Origin: an uncultured Bacillota bacterium
GTDB lineage: Bacteria > Bacillota > Dehalobacteriia > UBA7702
Assembly (NCBI GenBank): GCA_902766525.1
Contig: CACXDX010000036.1
Location: 1 to 13,823 of the forward strand
Reading direction: 5' to 3'
DNA: 13,823 nt
Shown here: positions 1 through 7,372 of the stretch, in pieces
Numbering within the stretch: the stretch's first letter is position 1
Layout: each line of letters begins with the position of its first letter
Made by a program: the position numbers and the translations under genes
Notes under the pieces: generated by a model
The model's database searches: none
What the model was told of the DNA's origin: nothing
Seen by the model: only the letters and a program-made list of their open reading frames with translations

Positions 1-146
1 TCATCGCCGTGATGAAAGCCACCGGCGCCGACCTCAAAGCCGGTTATCGGGAGACGGCCGCCGCCGGTCTCGCCGCCTTTCAGGACGTCGCTCAGCATCC
101 TCTGCACGGTGAAATTCCGCATGTCCGACCGCGGGCAACCCTCTGA
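1..146 (+). CDS. 3' end of a gene, possibly L-serine dehydratase alpha domain (partial)
   Basis: Open from the window edge in the frame starting at base 3, ending at TGA 144-146; 47 residues are visible. The stretch MKATGADLKAGYRETAAAGLA resembles the C-terminal TG-x-D-(M/L)-x3-Y-(K/R)-ET-x2-GGLA motif that I recall from iron-sulfur L-serine dehydratases of the E. coli type, which convert L-serine to pyruvate and ammonia. Two things are atypical: the motif reads AAGLA rather than GGLA, and about 21 residues follow it where the family usually ends within a few. The extra tail could come from a frameshift near the 3' end. GC-rich codon use matches the other chromosomal genes. The assignment rests on this short motif only and is tentative; coding status itself is also only moderately sure. 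Confidence 0.4.
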   Translation, partial: IAVMKATGADLKAGYRETAAAGLAAFQDVAQHPLHGEIPHVRPRATL

Positions 147-318
147 GGTTAGCCCTTGTCCGTCCCTGCGAAAGTTTCCCCGCGCATAGAACGCCGCTCA
201 ACGCCCCGAAGGTCGGGACGTTTCTCATTGCTTTGCCGCGTCTTCGCCGCCTCTCGGGGGCAATTTACGCCGCGCCGTTTTCTTGATCGATTTTTAAGAT
301 TTTGACGGCTTGAAGTTG

Positions 319-355
319 CCGCCGGCCCCGTGCCGACGGTGTTTTTTTATTTTTT
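319..355 (+). terminator. Rho-independent terminator-like hairpin
   Basis: CCGCCGGC (319-326) pairs with GCCGACGG (332-339) with one C-A mismatch around a 5-base loop, and is followed by TG and a T-rich run (342-355). It lies about 170 bases after the stop of the partial upstream gene and before the promoter of the next operon. The remaining intergenic sequence (147-496) holds no gene that I can support; its second half is T-rich. Confidence 0.55.
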
Positions 356-474
356 CTCTTCGCCGCCGCCTTTTTTCCGACGGGATACTATTTTATTTTC
401 CCTGTTCAAGGCCGTGAAAAAGGCGCTTTAAGCTTTCTTTTAAAGAAGTTCATCGTTTTTTCATTTTTTTGTTA

Positions 475-502
475 TTGTTTTTTTAATTTCCTCTGTTACA
501 AT
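475..502 (+). promoter_or_regulatory. Sigma-A-like promoter of the ABC/two-component operon
   Basis: TTGTTT (475-480), a 16-base spacer and TACAAT (497-502). Transcription would begin near 509. The ATG at 501 overlaps the -10 box and so cannot be the start codon; this supports the ATG at 552. No operator for the operon's own response regulator is obvious by eye. Confidence 0.55.
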
Positions 503-551
503 GAGAGTATCAAAAAAGCGATCGCGAGAAAAAAAACGGAGGTTTAAAACC

Positions 552-1709
552 ATGAAAAGCAAAGGATCAAAAACGGTGAAACGCGGCATCCTCTTCGGCT
601 GCATCGGCGTTTTGCTCTTATCCGTTTCCGTTTTCGCCGCCTACGGCAGCGCCAGCGGTTACGGAAAATATAAAGACGCCGTCATCGATTTGGTGACCGC
701 CACCGACAACGCCACCATCCGCATGGAACAAGTCGTCCGTCTCGACGGCGAAGAAAGAATCAATGACACCTCGATCTTCCGCGTCGACGGCAAAAATCAG
801 TCCATCCACAGCAAAAGCGTAAACGACTCCTGGAACGAGGAACGTTTCTATTCGGAGATCGACGGCAGCGCCGAGGAATTTTACGTCGAAAATGATTTCT
901 ACAGCGTCTACAGCGTCGACGATGAATACGGCGGTGAAGGCTTCTTCGGCGGCTACGGCGAAGGTGAGAAGAAGCTCGTGAAATTCGGCTCCCTGCTGGC
1001 CGATACCGTCCTCGGTGATCTCAAAAACAACGTCGTCCTCGTCGGTGAAAAGGACGGGATCAAAGATTACCGCCTCGACGTCAAAGCCGAGCAGATGCCG
1101 CCCCTGATCAACGCCGCCCTCGATCTGGCCAACTACAATGAAAACAGTTACGCTTACACCACCTACGAGGATGAGGAAGCGACGGTCAAGGCCTACTATG
1201 AAAAGACCTACGGCGAACCGCTGCCCGAAGCTGCCGCCGCCTACATCAACGGCGACTACGACGATTTTAATTTTGAGGAAGGCAGCGCCGAAGAAAAGGC
1301 CTACGACGAGGCCTGGGAGAGCTACTATGAGATCTTTGATGAGATGGAAAGCTCCTATCAGAAGATCATCGATGAAAACAATTGCTTCCTCTACGTCAAT
1401 AAGGACGGCAGCTATGAATCTTATGATTCCTACAGTGAAATGGCCGTCGCCGAAAATATGGCGACCGACGTCAGCGATTTCTTCTTCAGGGAAACGATCC
1501 TGGACAACGTGATCTCCAATTTCCGTCTCGATGAAAACGACGATCTCGTCGCCAACGACTGCAGCGTGACCTTCACGGCCACCGATGCCGAGGGCAAAGC
1601 GCATAAAATCGAATATTTCCTGAAACTGACGGTCTCCGACCGCGGCAGCACCGTGGTGGAACGCTTCGATACCGGCGGCCGCACCATGGAAAATCTGGAT
1701 GAGGAATAA
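552..1709 (+). CDS. Unrecognised membrane-anchored or secreted acidic protein
   Basis: 385 residues from ATG 552. This start is preferred over the in-frame ATG at 501 because ACGGAGG (about 536-542) sits at good spacing before it and the 501 codon lies inside the promoter. After a short basic N-terminus (KSKGSKTVKRG) comes one hydrophobic segment (about residues 12-34), either a signal peptide or a single membrane anchor; it shows no clear lipobox. The rest is a hydrophilic extracellular domain of about 350 residues, very rich in Asp, Glu, Tyr and Ala with few cysteines. I do not recognise the family. It is first in an operon, 39 bases before an ABC transporter ATPase, so it may be a surface partner, substrate-binding or sensing component of that transporter and its two-component system; this is inference from position. 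Confidence 0.85.
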   Translation: MKSKGSKTVKRGILFGCIGVLLLSVSVFAAYGSASGYGKYKDAVIDLVTATDNATIRMEQVVRLDGEERINDTSIFRVDGKNQSIHSKSVNDSWNEERFYSEIDGSAEEFYVENDFYSVYSVDDEYGGEGFFGGYGEGEKKLVKFGSLLADTVLGDLKNNVVLVGEKDGIKDYRLDVKAEQMPPLINAALDLANYNENSYAYTTYEDEEATVKAYYEKTYGEPLPEAAAAYINGDYDDFNFEEGSAEEKAYDEAWESYYEIFDEMESSYQKIIDENNCFLYVNKDGSYESYDSYSEMAVAENMATDVSDFFFRETILDNVISNFRLDENDDLVANDCSVTFTATDAEGKAHKIEYFLKLTVSDRGSTVVERFDTGGRTMENLDEE

Positions 1710-1748
1710 GAAGCGTTAAAGTAAACGGCATGATCCCGGAAGGTAAAA

Positions 1749-2480
1749 ATGGAAAACGTACTTCAAATCAATCATCTGACCAAGAAATATAAAAACGGCC
1801 GCGGCGTCGCCGACATCTCCTTTTCCGTAGCGGAAGGGGAGATCGTCGGCCTTCTCGGCCCCAACGGCTCCGGCAAGACCACGATCATGAAGTCGATCCT
1901 GGGCATGTGCCGGATCGACAGCGGCGAGGCGGAGCTCTTCGGCGTCAACGCCGTAAGCAGCCACGAAGAAGCGCTGAGAGACGTCGGCGCCCTTGTGGAG
2001 CAGCCCTCTCTCTATGAAAATCTCAGCGCCTTAAAGCAGCTGAAGCTGATGGCCCGCTTTTATCCCGGCCTCAGCCCCGACGCGCCCATGAAAGCTCTGG
2101 CGGAGATGGGGCTCGACCGCTTTGCCAACGAAAAGGCGCGCCGCTTCTCCCTCGGTATGAAGCAGCGGCTCGGTCTGGCTCTGGCCTTCTTTTCCGATCC
2201 CCGCTTCCTGATCCTGGACGAGCCCACCAACGGCATGGACATCGAATCCTCGGTCTACCTGCGCAACCGCATCGCGGAGATGGCGGAGAAGGCGGGGAAG
2301 ACCTTCCTCGTCTCCGGCCACCGCGCCGATGAGCTGGAGCGCCTGTGCCACCGCGTGCTCATCCTCTGCGAAGGGGAGCTCATCGACGACGTCGCCATCG
2401 AGGAGGTTTTGCGCCTGAGCCCCTCTTTGGAAGATTACTTCCTCGAAAAAGTACGCAGCCGGAAAGGGGGCGAGATCTGA
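1749..2480 (+). CDS. ABC transporter ATP-binding protein
   Basis: 243 residues; it would power transport across the cytoplasmic membrane by hydrolysing ATP. All nucleotide-binding motifs are visible: Walker A GPNGSGKT (37-44), Q-loop Gln85, signature FSLGM (133-137), Walker B FLILDE (153-158) and H-loop His191. Length and style fit the BcrA/CcmA-like ATPases that pair with ABC-2 permeases in peptide-antibiotic resistance, lantibiotic immunity or export systems. GGAAGG lies just upstream of ATG 1749. The stop codon overlaps the start of the permease gene by one base, implying translational coupling. The substrate cannot be deduced. Confidence 0.95.
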   Translation: MENVLQINHLTKKYKNGRGVADISFSVAEGEIVGLLGPNGSGKTTIMKSILGMCRIDSGEAELFGVNAVSSHEEALRDVGALVEQPSLYENLSALKQLKLMARFYPGLSPDAPMKALAEMGLDRFANEKARRFSLGMKQRLGLALAFFSDPRFLILDEPTNGMDIESSVYLRNRIAEMAEKAGKTFLVSGHRADELERLCHRVLILCEGELIDDVAIEEVLRLSPSLEDYFLEKVRSRKGGEI

Positions 2481-3226
2481 TGCTGAAAGCGGCCTATCTC
2501 AACGAAACGGAAAAACTGCTTGCCCGCAAAAAATATCTCGTGCTGCTCATCATCGACGCGGCGTTCTGTGTTTTCGCCGCCCTCGCCCGCTTCATCTCAC
2601 TGCTGATCGGCGACGGCATGCTGAAATCCGCTTCCGTCTTCGGCGATCTGCCGGTCGACGGCATTTCCCTCTACTTTTTGTTCTTCCTGCCGCTCATCGC
2701 CCTTTTGGGCTCGGCCGATCTGTTCGGCGCCGAAGTTCACGAAAAGACGCTGCGCATGCTGATCCAGCGGCCCGTGGCTCGGCGGACACTGTTTTCGGCG
2801 AAGGTCGCGGCGATCTTCACCCTCGCGGCGGTTTTCGCCTTCTTCCATCTTGTCGTCTTGTTGCTGCTGCGGCTGATCTTCGACCACAGTCTGAGCGGCG
2901 CCGGCTTCGCCTTCGGCGCCTATGCTTTGGATCTGCTCCCCGTCATTGTGGTCGTGCTCTTTTTCGCCCTGCTCAATCAGACGGGAGCCGGTTCCGCCTC
3001 ATCGGTGGCCCTCTCCGTCGTCGTCTATCTCGTCGTCGTCTTCAGCGGCCGCTACGTCGCGCCCTTCAGCGGCCTCGTCTTTACGGAGTATCTCTCCTGG
3101 CACAACCTCTGGCTCGGTTCGGTGCTGCCCGCTTTCGCGCTTTTGCCCAAGATCGGCATTCTCCTCGGCAGCGCTCTGATCTTCGCCGGCGGCGGCCTGA
3201 TCTTATTCGAACGGAAAGAAATCTGA
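2480..3226 (+). CDS. ABC-2-type transporter permease
   Basis: 248 residues from ATG 2480, whose A is the last base of the preceding stop codon; GGGGGCGAG within the ATPase end may serve as ribosome binding site. A longer frame starting at 2345 runs inside the ATPase gene and is not credible. The protein has about six hydrophobic segments. Between the first two pairs comes the motif FGAEVHEKTLRMLIQRPVAR (about residues 83-102), typical of ABC-2 permeases such as the NatB/BcrB-like group. It should form the membrane channel for the ATPase encoded just upstream. Its stop overlaps the histidine kinase start by one base. Confidence 0.92.
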   Translation: MLKAAYLNETEKLLARKKYLVLLIIDAAFCVFAALARFISLLIGDGMLKSASVFGDLPVDGISLYFLFFLPLIALLGSADLFGAEVHEKTLRMLIQRPVARRTLFSAKVAAIFTLAAVFAFFHLVVLLLLRLIFDHSLSGAGFAFGAYALDLLPVIVVVLFFALLNQTGAGSASSVALSVVVYLVVVFSGRYVAPFSGLVFTEYLSWHNLWLGSVLPAFALLPKIGILLGSALIFAGGGLILFERKEI

Positions 3227-4368
3227 TGATTACCCTGAAAACCCGCTTTTTAACTGCGTTCGGCGTGTCCGTCGCCGTTCTGCTGACGATCGTGCTTTTA
3301 AGTCCCGTGCTTTTCGGCTGCTTCGGCCTGCTCAGCAACAGCGACAACGGAGATATCCTGCGCCTCCTCGTCGTTTCCTCCGTCAATGAGGAATCCGGTC
3401 GGGTGCTGGCCTTTTTCCTCTCCTGGCTGGCGGTGTCGGTTTTGGCCGCCGCCGCCGTCGTCACCTTTCTCCTTTTTACTCTGGAGCGGAAGGTGACGAG
3501 ACCCGTGGAAGAGCTCACCGCCGCCGCGGATAAGATCTGCGTCGGCGAGTTTGACGTGGAGATCATCGGCGCCGACGAAAAGGAGATCGACGATCTCTGC
3601 CGTTCCCTCGACGATCTGCGCCTCAAGCTCAGGGAGCGGGAAGCGAGGGAACAGGCCATCCTGGACGACCGCAGGCTGCTCATCGCCAACATCTCCCACG
3701 ATATGCGCACGCCGGTCACGACGATCCTCGGCTATCTTCAGGCCATCGAGGACGGCGTCGCCTCCTCTCCGGAGCAGATCGAAAACGGCTACCGCCAAAT
3801 CCGCGCCAAAGCGGAATTTCTCCGCTATCTGGCCGAGGACATGAGCGAATATTCCGATCTCGAATCGGGGCGGTTGCGCTACAATTTTGAGGATATGGAG
3901 CTCAAAAGCTTCCTTGACGATATGGCGGAGGAATACCGGGAGCCTTTGGAGAGCAGGGGTTTTCATTTTGATCTGAGCCTGCCTTCCGAGGAGATCTTCA
4001 TCCGCGGCGACCGCCGCAGGCTACAGCGGGTGATGCAGAATCTCCTCTCCAACGCCGAAAAATACAACAGACCCGGCGGCGAGATCGCCGTCTCATTGGA
4101 GGCCGAGGGCGATTACGTCTATATCATGGTGGCCGACAGCGGCGTCGGCATCCCCGAATCGTCGCTGAAAAAGGTCTTCGACAGCTTCTACCGCGAGGAC
4201 GACGTCCGCGGCTTTGCCGACGGTCACGGTCTCGGCCTCGCCATCGCCCGCCGCATCGTCGCCGCCCATCGCGGCAAGATCTGGCTTCAGAGCAGGGAAG
4301 GAGAGGGCACTTGCGCTTTTCTCGCCCTGCCGCGCAAAACCCGCTATCAGCAGGAGGAACTCTCATGA
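3226..4368 (+). CDS. Sensor histidine kinase
   Basis: 380 residues. Two membrane segments (about 10-35 and 61-85) flank a short extracytoplasmic loop of about 25 residues, followed by a HAMP-like linker (about 86-140). The HisKA motif ISHDMRTPVTTILGY carries the phosphoacceptor His158. The ATPase domain shows the N box (Asn272, Asn276), G1 DSGVGIP (304-310) and G2 GHGLGLAI (333-340). So small a sensing loop is typical of the intramembrane-sensing kinases that work with ABC transporters, where the transporter itself often senses the signal; this role is inferred. It would phosphorylate the response regulator encoded next, which overlaps by 4 bases (ATGA). Confidence 0.96.
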   Translation: MITLKTRFLTAFGVSVAVLLTIVLLSPVLFGCFGLLSNSDNGDILRLLVVSSVNEESGRVLAFFLSWLAVSVLAAAAVVTFLLFTLERKVTRPVEELTAAADKICVGEFDVEIIGADEKEIDDLCRSLDDLRLKLREREAREQAILDDRRLLIANISHDMRTPVTTILGYLQAIEDGVASSPEQIENGYRQIRAKAEFLRYLAEDMSEYSDLESGRLRYNFEDMELKSFLDDMAEEYREPLESRGFHFDLSLPSEEIFIRGDRRRLQRVMQNLLSNAEKYNRPGGEIAVSLEAEGDYVYIMVADSGVGIPESSLKKVFDSFYREDDVRGFADGHGLGLAIARRIVAAHRGKIWLQSREGEGTCAFLALPRKTRYQQEELS

Positions 4369-5108
4369 ACATTCTCATCATCGAAGACGACGCGGCCATC
4401 GCCGAACTGGAAAAAACCTATCTGGAATTTTACGGCTGCACGGTGAGTCTCTGCGACAACGGTGAGGAAGGCCTCGAACGCTTTGAAAAGGGCGATTTCA
4501 ATATGGTCGTCGTCGACATCATGCTTCCCGGCGCCTTCGACGGACTGGAATTTTGCAGGCGGCTGCGGCGCTTTTCCGACGTGCCGCTGATGGTCGTTTC
4601 CGCCAAAGCCGACGACGCCGACAAGATCGGCGCTCTGGGCCTCGGCATCGACGACTACCTGACGAAGCCCTTCAACCCCGGTGAGCTGGTGGCAAGGGTC
4701 AAGGCTCACATCGGCCGCTACGAAAACCTGACCAAAAAGGAGCGCGGCGGCGAAGAACACGAGCTGACCGAGATCCGCGATATCGTCATCGACCGCGGCG
4801 CTCACCGCGTCGTGATCCGCGGCAGGGAAGCATATTTCACCGATAAGGAATATCAGCTCCTCCTCTATTTCGTCGACCATCCCGATATCGTTCTCACCCG
4901 GGAGCGGCTCTTCGACCGCATCTGGGGCTATGAAGCTTTCGGTGACATCTCCACCGTCACCGTCCACGTCAAGAAGATCCGCGATAAACTGGAAAAGGAC
5001 CTCATCGGCGAGACCTTTCCCTATATCGAAACGATCTGGGGCGTCGGCTATCGTTTTCGTTCCGAGCGCGGTTCAGTCGCGGCCACCCCTTCTTTCCCGA
5101 AAGGATGA
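4365..5108 (+). CDS. OmpR/PhoB-family response regulator
   Basis: 247 residues from ATG 4365, chosen because AGGAGG (4352-4357) precedes it and the product begins exactly as receiver domains do (MNILIIEDD). Receiver residues are complete: Asp8 and Asp9, phosphoacceptor Asp51, Ser79 and Lys101. The C-terminal half is a winged-helix DNA-binding domain, with the recognition region near TVTVHVKKIRDKLE and the end WGVGYRF. The final 15 or so residues after GYRF form a short extra tail. It overlaps the kinase gene by 4 bases and most likely controls this operon, probably from a site near 450-550; no convincing direct-repeat operator could be picked out. Confidence 0.96.
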   Translation: MNILIIEDDAAIAELEKTYLEFYGCTVSLCDNGEEGLERFEKGDFNMVVVDIMLPGAFDGLEFCRRLRRFSDVPLMVVSAKADDADKIGALGLGIDDYLTKPFNPGELVARVKAHIGRYENLTKKERGGEEHELTEIRDIVIDRGAHRVVIRGREAYFTDKEYQLLLYFVDHPDIVLTRERLFDRIWGYEAFGDISTVTVHVKKIRDKLEKDLIGETFPYIETIWGVGYRFRSERGSVAATPSFPKG

Positions 5109-5221
5109 TCCTTGCGTCCCCTTTTTTACCGACGGACAGATACCCCGAATGTCCTTCTTTCCGCGGCTGCCGCGCTCCTTTGAAAATACATCGGCGGAAA
5201 ATGCGTTATCGAAATGTCAAT

Positions 5222-5261
5222 AAAAAAACGCCGTTACGGCTTTTGCCGCGGCGGCGTTTTT
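5222..5261. terminator. Bidirectional terminator between convergent genes
   Basis: AAAAACGCCG (5224-5233) pairs perfectly with CGGCGTTTTT (5252-5261), with an inner CGGC/GCCG stem around TTTT. A and T runs on both sides let it work in both directions: for the response-regulator operon (plus) and the minus-strand gene ending at 5278. The 110 bases between 5108 and the hairpin hold nothing else that I can identify. Confidence 0.85.
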
Positions 5262-5277
5262 CTGCGGAAGTATCGAT

Positions 5278-5715
5278 TTATTGAGGATCGCCGAGATGTT
5301 TGAAAAACTTCCAAACGGAGCGCAAAATGCAGACGACACAGAGAGCGACGGCGACCATGTAGAGGGGAGACGCTTCGGTAACGAAGCTGTAGACGAGCGC
5401 GATCAGCGCGGCGACGCCCAGATCATAGAAGAAGGGCTTTTCGCCGTGGAAGATCTCGACGACACGGTCGATGATGCAGAAGGCGGCGCAGAAGAGGGTG
5501 ACGATCTCCGGCAGCGACGGCGCGAACCAGAAGATCAGACCGATGACGCCGTCGGCGGCGGTGACCAGCTTGGGAAAGGGATTGTTGACGAGCTCTTCCT
5601 CTTCGAAATCTTCATCGTACTCAGCTTCTTCGGGATCGTTGCCGTTTGCCTCGTTCTCGAGGCTGAGCTCTTCTTCCTCTTCGTCGATGGGGTTGAATTC
5701 CTTGTTTTCGTTCAT
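5278..5715 (-). CDS. Small membrane protein with very acidic N-terminus, unknown function
   Basis: 145 residues. The start is supported by CGGAGGT (minus strand, at 5721-5727) a few bases upstream. Residues 1-42 are overwhelmingly Glu and Asp and are predicted to be disordered. Residues about 50-135 contain three to four hydrophobic segments with a GEKPFFYD loop between them, and the protein ends in a short basic stretch (WKFFKHL). I recognise no family. It is transcribed alone, convergent with the ABC/two-component operon and sharing its terminator. The AT-rich leader (5716-5800) should contain its promoter, but no clear -35/-10 pair stands out. Confidence 0.8.
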   Translation of the reverse strand: MNENKEFNPIDEEEEELSLENEANGNDPEEAEYDEDFEEEELVNNPFPKLVTAADGVIGLIFWFAPSLPEIVTLFCAAFCIIDRVVEIFHGEKPFFYDLGVAALIALVYSFVTEASPLYMVAVALCVVCILRSVWKFFKHLGDPQ

Positions 5716-5879
5716 GGGAAACCTCCGAGATAATCGTTAATCATTTATATTTCTCTTTATTTTTTATTTTTCCTCTTTTTTTGAGGCCGGTTACGTTCCG
5801 CCGCCGTATTTCCCTGCCGTTCCGCGTCGCGCGCCGACGAAGAATCCCCCGCTTCCATGCTCTCCGTTGTTCCCGAAAG

Positions 5880-6004
5880 CCCTTTGATCGGCCGGGTCGG
5901 TACGAAGCCCGACTTTGTTTTCATAAGGATCACAGCCGCCTTCGGCGCCTGCGTATCCTTGATCTGTGATGGAGCTTCGCTCCCCCGCAGGTCAGGGGCA
6001 ACCC
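5880..6004. repeat. 125-bp structured repeat, copy A
   Basis: From CCCTTTGATCGG to GGCAACCC. It matches 7234-7358 base for base in length, with 9 substitutions and no gaps (about 93% identity), in the same orientation. It contains nested inverted repeats: CGCC-TTC-GGCG (5937-5947), GGAGC-TTC-GCTCC (5971-5983) and CCTGCG (5948-5953) with CGCAGG (5986-5991). Just after it, AAAGG-type hairpin sequence (about 6015-6032) leads to CAGCTCAGCGGCAACCCA, a second version of the repeat's end CAGGTCAGGGGCAACCCA, so the unit looks modular. Function unknown; no transposase is present. Confidence 0.85.
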
Positions 6005-6195
6005 ACCTCACTGTATAAAGGCTGCGCCTTTATCACAGCTCAGCGGCAACCCATGGAGGTGTGCGGTCAATAAGTCGAAACGTAAAAAAAGAGAGGAATA
6101 ATATAGCCGACAGAAAAATAACAGACAGATGTTCGGAATATTGTAATCTTACGATATATTAAATATTAAATAAATGAAAAATATGTCTTAAAATG

Positions 6196-6204
6196 TGATA
6201 TAAT
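6196..6204 (+). promoter_or_regulatory. Extended -10 promoter of the ATP-grasp gene
   Basis: TGATATAAT: a perfect TATAAT (6199-6204) with the TGn extension and no convincing -35 box. It lies in the AT-rich leader about 50 bases before ATG 6256 and belongs to the AT-rich cassette rather than the GC-rich surroundings. The leader 6060-6195 otherwise holds no gene; the short frames there (4 to 6 codons) are not credible. Confidence 0.55.
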
Positions 6205-6255
6205 TGATTCCAAAGACAAACAGTAATTTTCGGCATAGAGAGGGAATGTGATTAT

Positions 6256-7071
6256 ATGAAAAAAATATTATATTTAACGGATTTATATTATGAGGCAAAA
6301 GGCAGAAACTATTATGAAGAAGATATTTATATTACCGGAAAATTAAAAGACTGTTTTGATATTGTATTATGTAATCCAAAAAATTCAGAGAGCTTTGAAA
6401 ATGATGTTGATTTGATTGTTTTCAGAAATACAGGAGGAGTAAGTGGATTTAAGGATATTTATAATTCATTTGCGGACAGAGTAAAAACAAACAATTTAAA
6501 AACATTTAATGAGTTTACGGGAAAAGCAGATATGTGCGGTAAACAATATTTGTTGGATTTAACATTAGTGAAATACCCTGTAATTCCCACAATAGATTCG
6601 ATAAAAAATATTGATTTACTGCCAAAGGCAGACAGATATGTTATCAAACCAAAAGATGGCGCGGATTCAATAGGACTTGAATTTTTATCAAGAAATGAAT
6701 TAACGGAAAGAAATTTAACGGACGGAACTGCTTTAATACAACCTGCAATAGATTATAAATATGAAGTATCGTTTTATTTCATAAATGATAAATTGGAATA
6801 TGCTTTATATGCACCGGATAAAGAACAAAGATGGAAATTGGAAAAGTATCATTACACAGATGAAGATATGGAGTTTGCTCAAAAATTTATAAAATGGAAT
6901 GGAATAAAAAACGGCATTCAAAGAGTGGATGCTTGCAGAACACAGGATGGAAGACTATTGTTGGTGGAACTTGAAGATTTAAACCCGTATTTATCAATAT
7001 TGGAATTGGATGAAGAAACAAGAAATATATTCTTAAGAGATTTAATGGATGCTTTTAATAATATGATTTAA
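6256..7071 (+). CDS. Orphan ATP-grasp ligase, horizontally acquired
   Basis: 271 residues; AGAGGGA (about 6238-6245) precedes ATG 6256. The fold suggests a RimK/glutathione-synthetase-like ATP-grasp enzyme, which joins a carboxylate to an amine through an acyl phosphate. Visible signs are the ATP-binding lysine and glycine-rich loop YVIKPKDGADSIG (128-140), a hinge-like LIQPAID (160-166), Glu170 in a strand, Arg223 and Asp225, and a metal-binding-like VELEDLNPYLS (237-247). The substrate is unknown: no precursor peptide gene or partner lies next to it. Codons are overwhelmingly A/T-ending and base composition is roughly half the GC of its neighbours, a clear mark of foreign origin. It lies between two direct 125-bp repeats. 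Family call is moderately sure; coding status is very sure. Confidence 0.85.
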   Translation: MKKILYLTDLYYEAKGRNYYEEDIYITGKLKDCFDIVLCNPKNSESFENDVDLIVFRNTGGVSGFKDIYNSFADRVKTNNLKTFNEFTGKADMCGKQYLLDLTLVKYPVIPTIDSIKNIDLLPKADRYVIKPKDGADSIGLEFLSRNELTERNLTDGTALIQPAIDYKYEVSFYFINDKLEYALYAPDKEQRWKLEKYHYTDEDMEFAQKFIKWNGIKNGIQRVDACRTQDGRLLLVELEDLNPYLSILELDEETRNIFLRDLMDAFNNMI

Positions 7072-7233
7072 TCGGTGCCGCAAACCGCAATTTATCGATC
7101 AGATCAGGAAATTAAGATATTATGAGCGGGATATATTATCATTTATAAAGCAAATAATATTTTTTTATTTCCGGAACTTAAAAATGGCATGGTCATGGCT
7201 TTTATCCATACGCGCCGCCATCCAAAAAGCCAC

Positions 7234-7358
7234 CCCTTTGATTGGCCGGGTCGGTACGAAGCCCGACTTTGTTTTCATAAGGATCACAGCCGCCTTCGGC
7301 GCCTGCGTACCTCTGTCCTGCGATGGAGCTTTGCTCCCCCGCAGGTCAGAGGCAACCC
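7234..7358. repeat. 125-bp structured repeat, copy B
   Basis: Direct copy of 5880-6004, offset by 1354 bases. The hairpin stems GGAGC/GCTCC (7325-7329, 7333-7337) and CCTGCG/CGCAGG (7302-7307, 7340-7345) are kept, while one of the nine substitutions falls in the hairpin loop (TTC to TTT). The remaining part of the gap between the ATP-grasp gene and this repeat (7072-7233) holds no gene that I can support. Confidence 0.85.
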
Positions 7359-7372
7359 GTAAACAGAGCATG

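Noticed and set aside
618..1604. 328-codon minus-strand frame inside the acidic protein gene
   Set aside because: The plus frame has a promoter, ribosome binding site, signal or anchor segment and operon context; the minus frame has none and reads as Val/Asp/Ile-rich low complexity.
6060..6255. Precursor peptide gene for the ATP-grasp enzyme
   Set aside because: Only frames of a few codons are present upstream, and the same holds just downstream; none has a convincing ribosome binding site.
7165..7371. 68-codon minus-strand frame across repeat copy B, sharing a peptide with a frame at 5757-6011
   Set aside because: The similarity comes from the DNA repeat; most differences between copies change amino acids, the flanks do not match, and there is no ribosome binding site.
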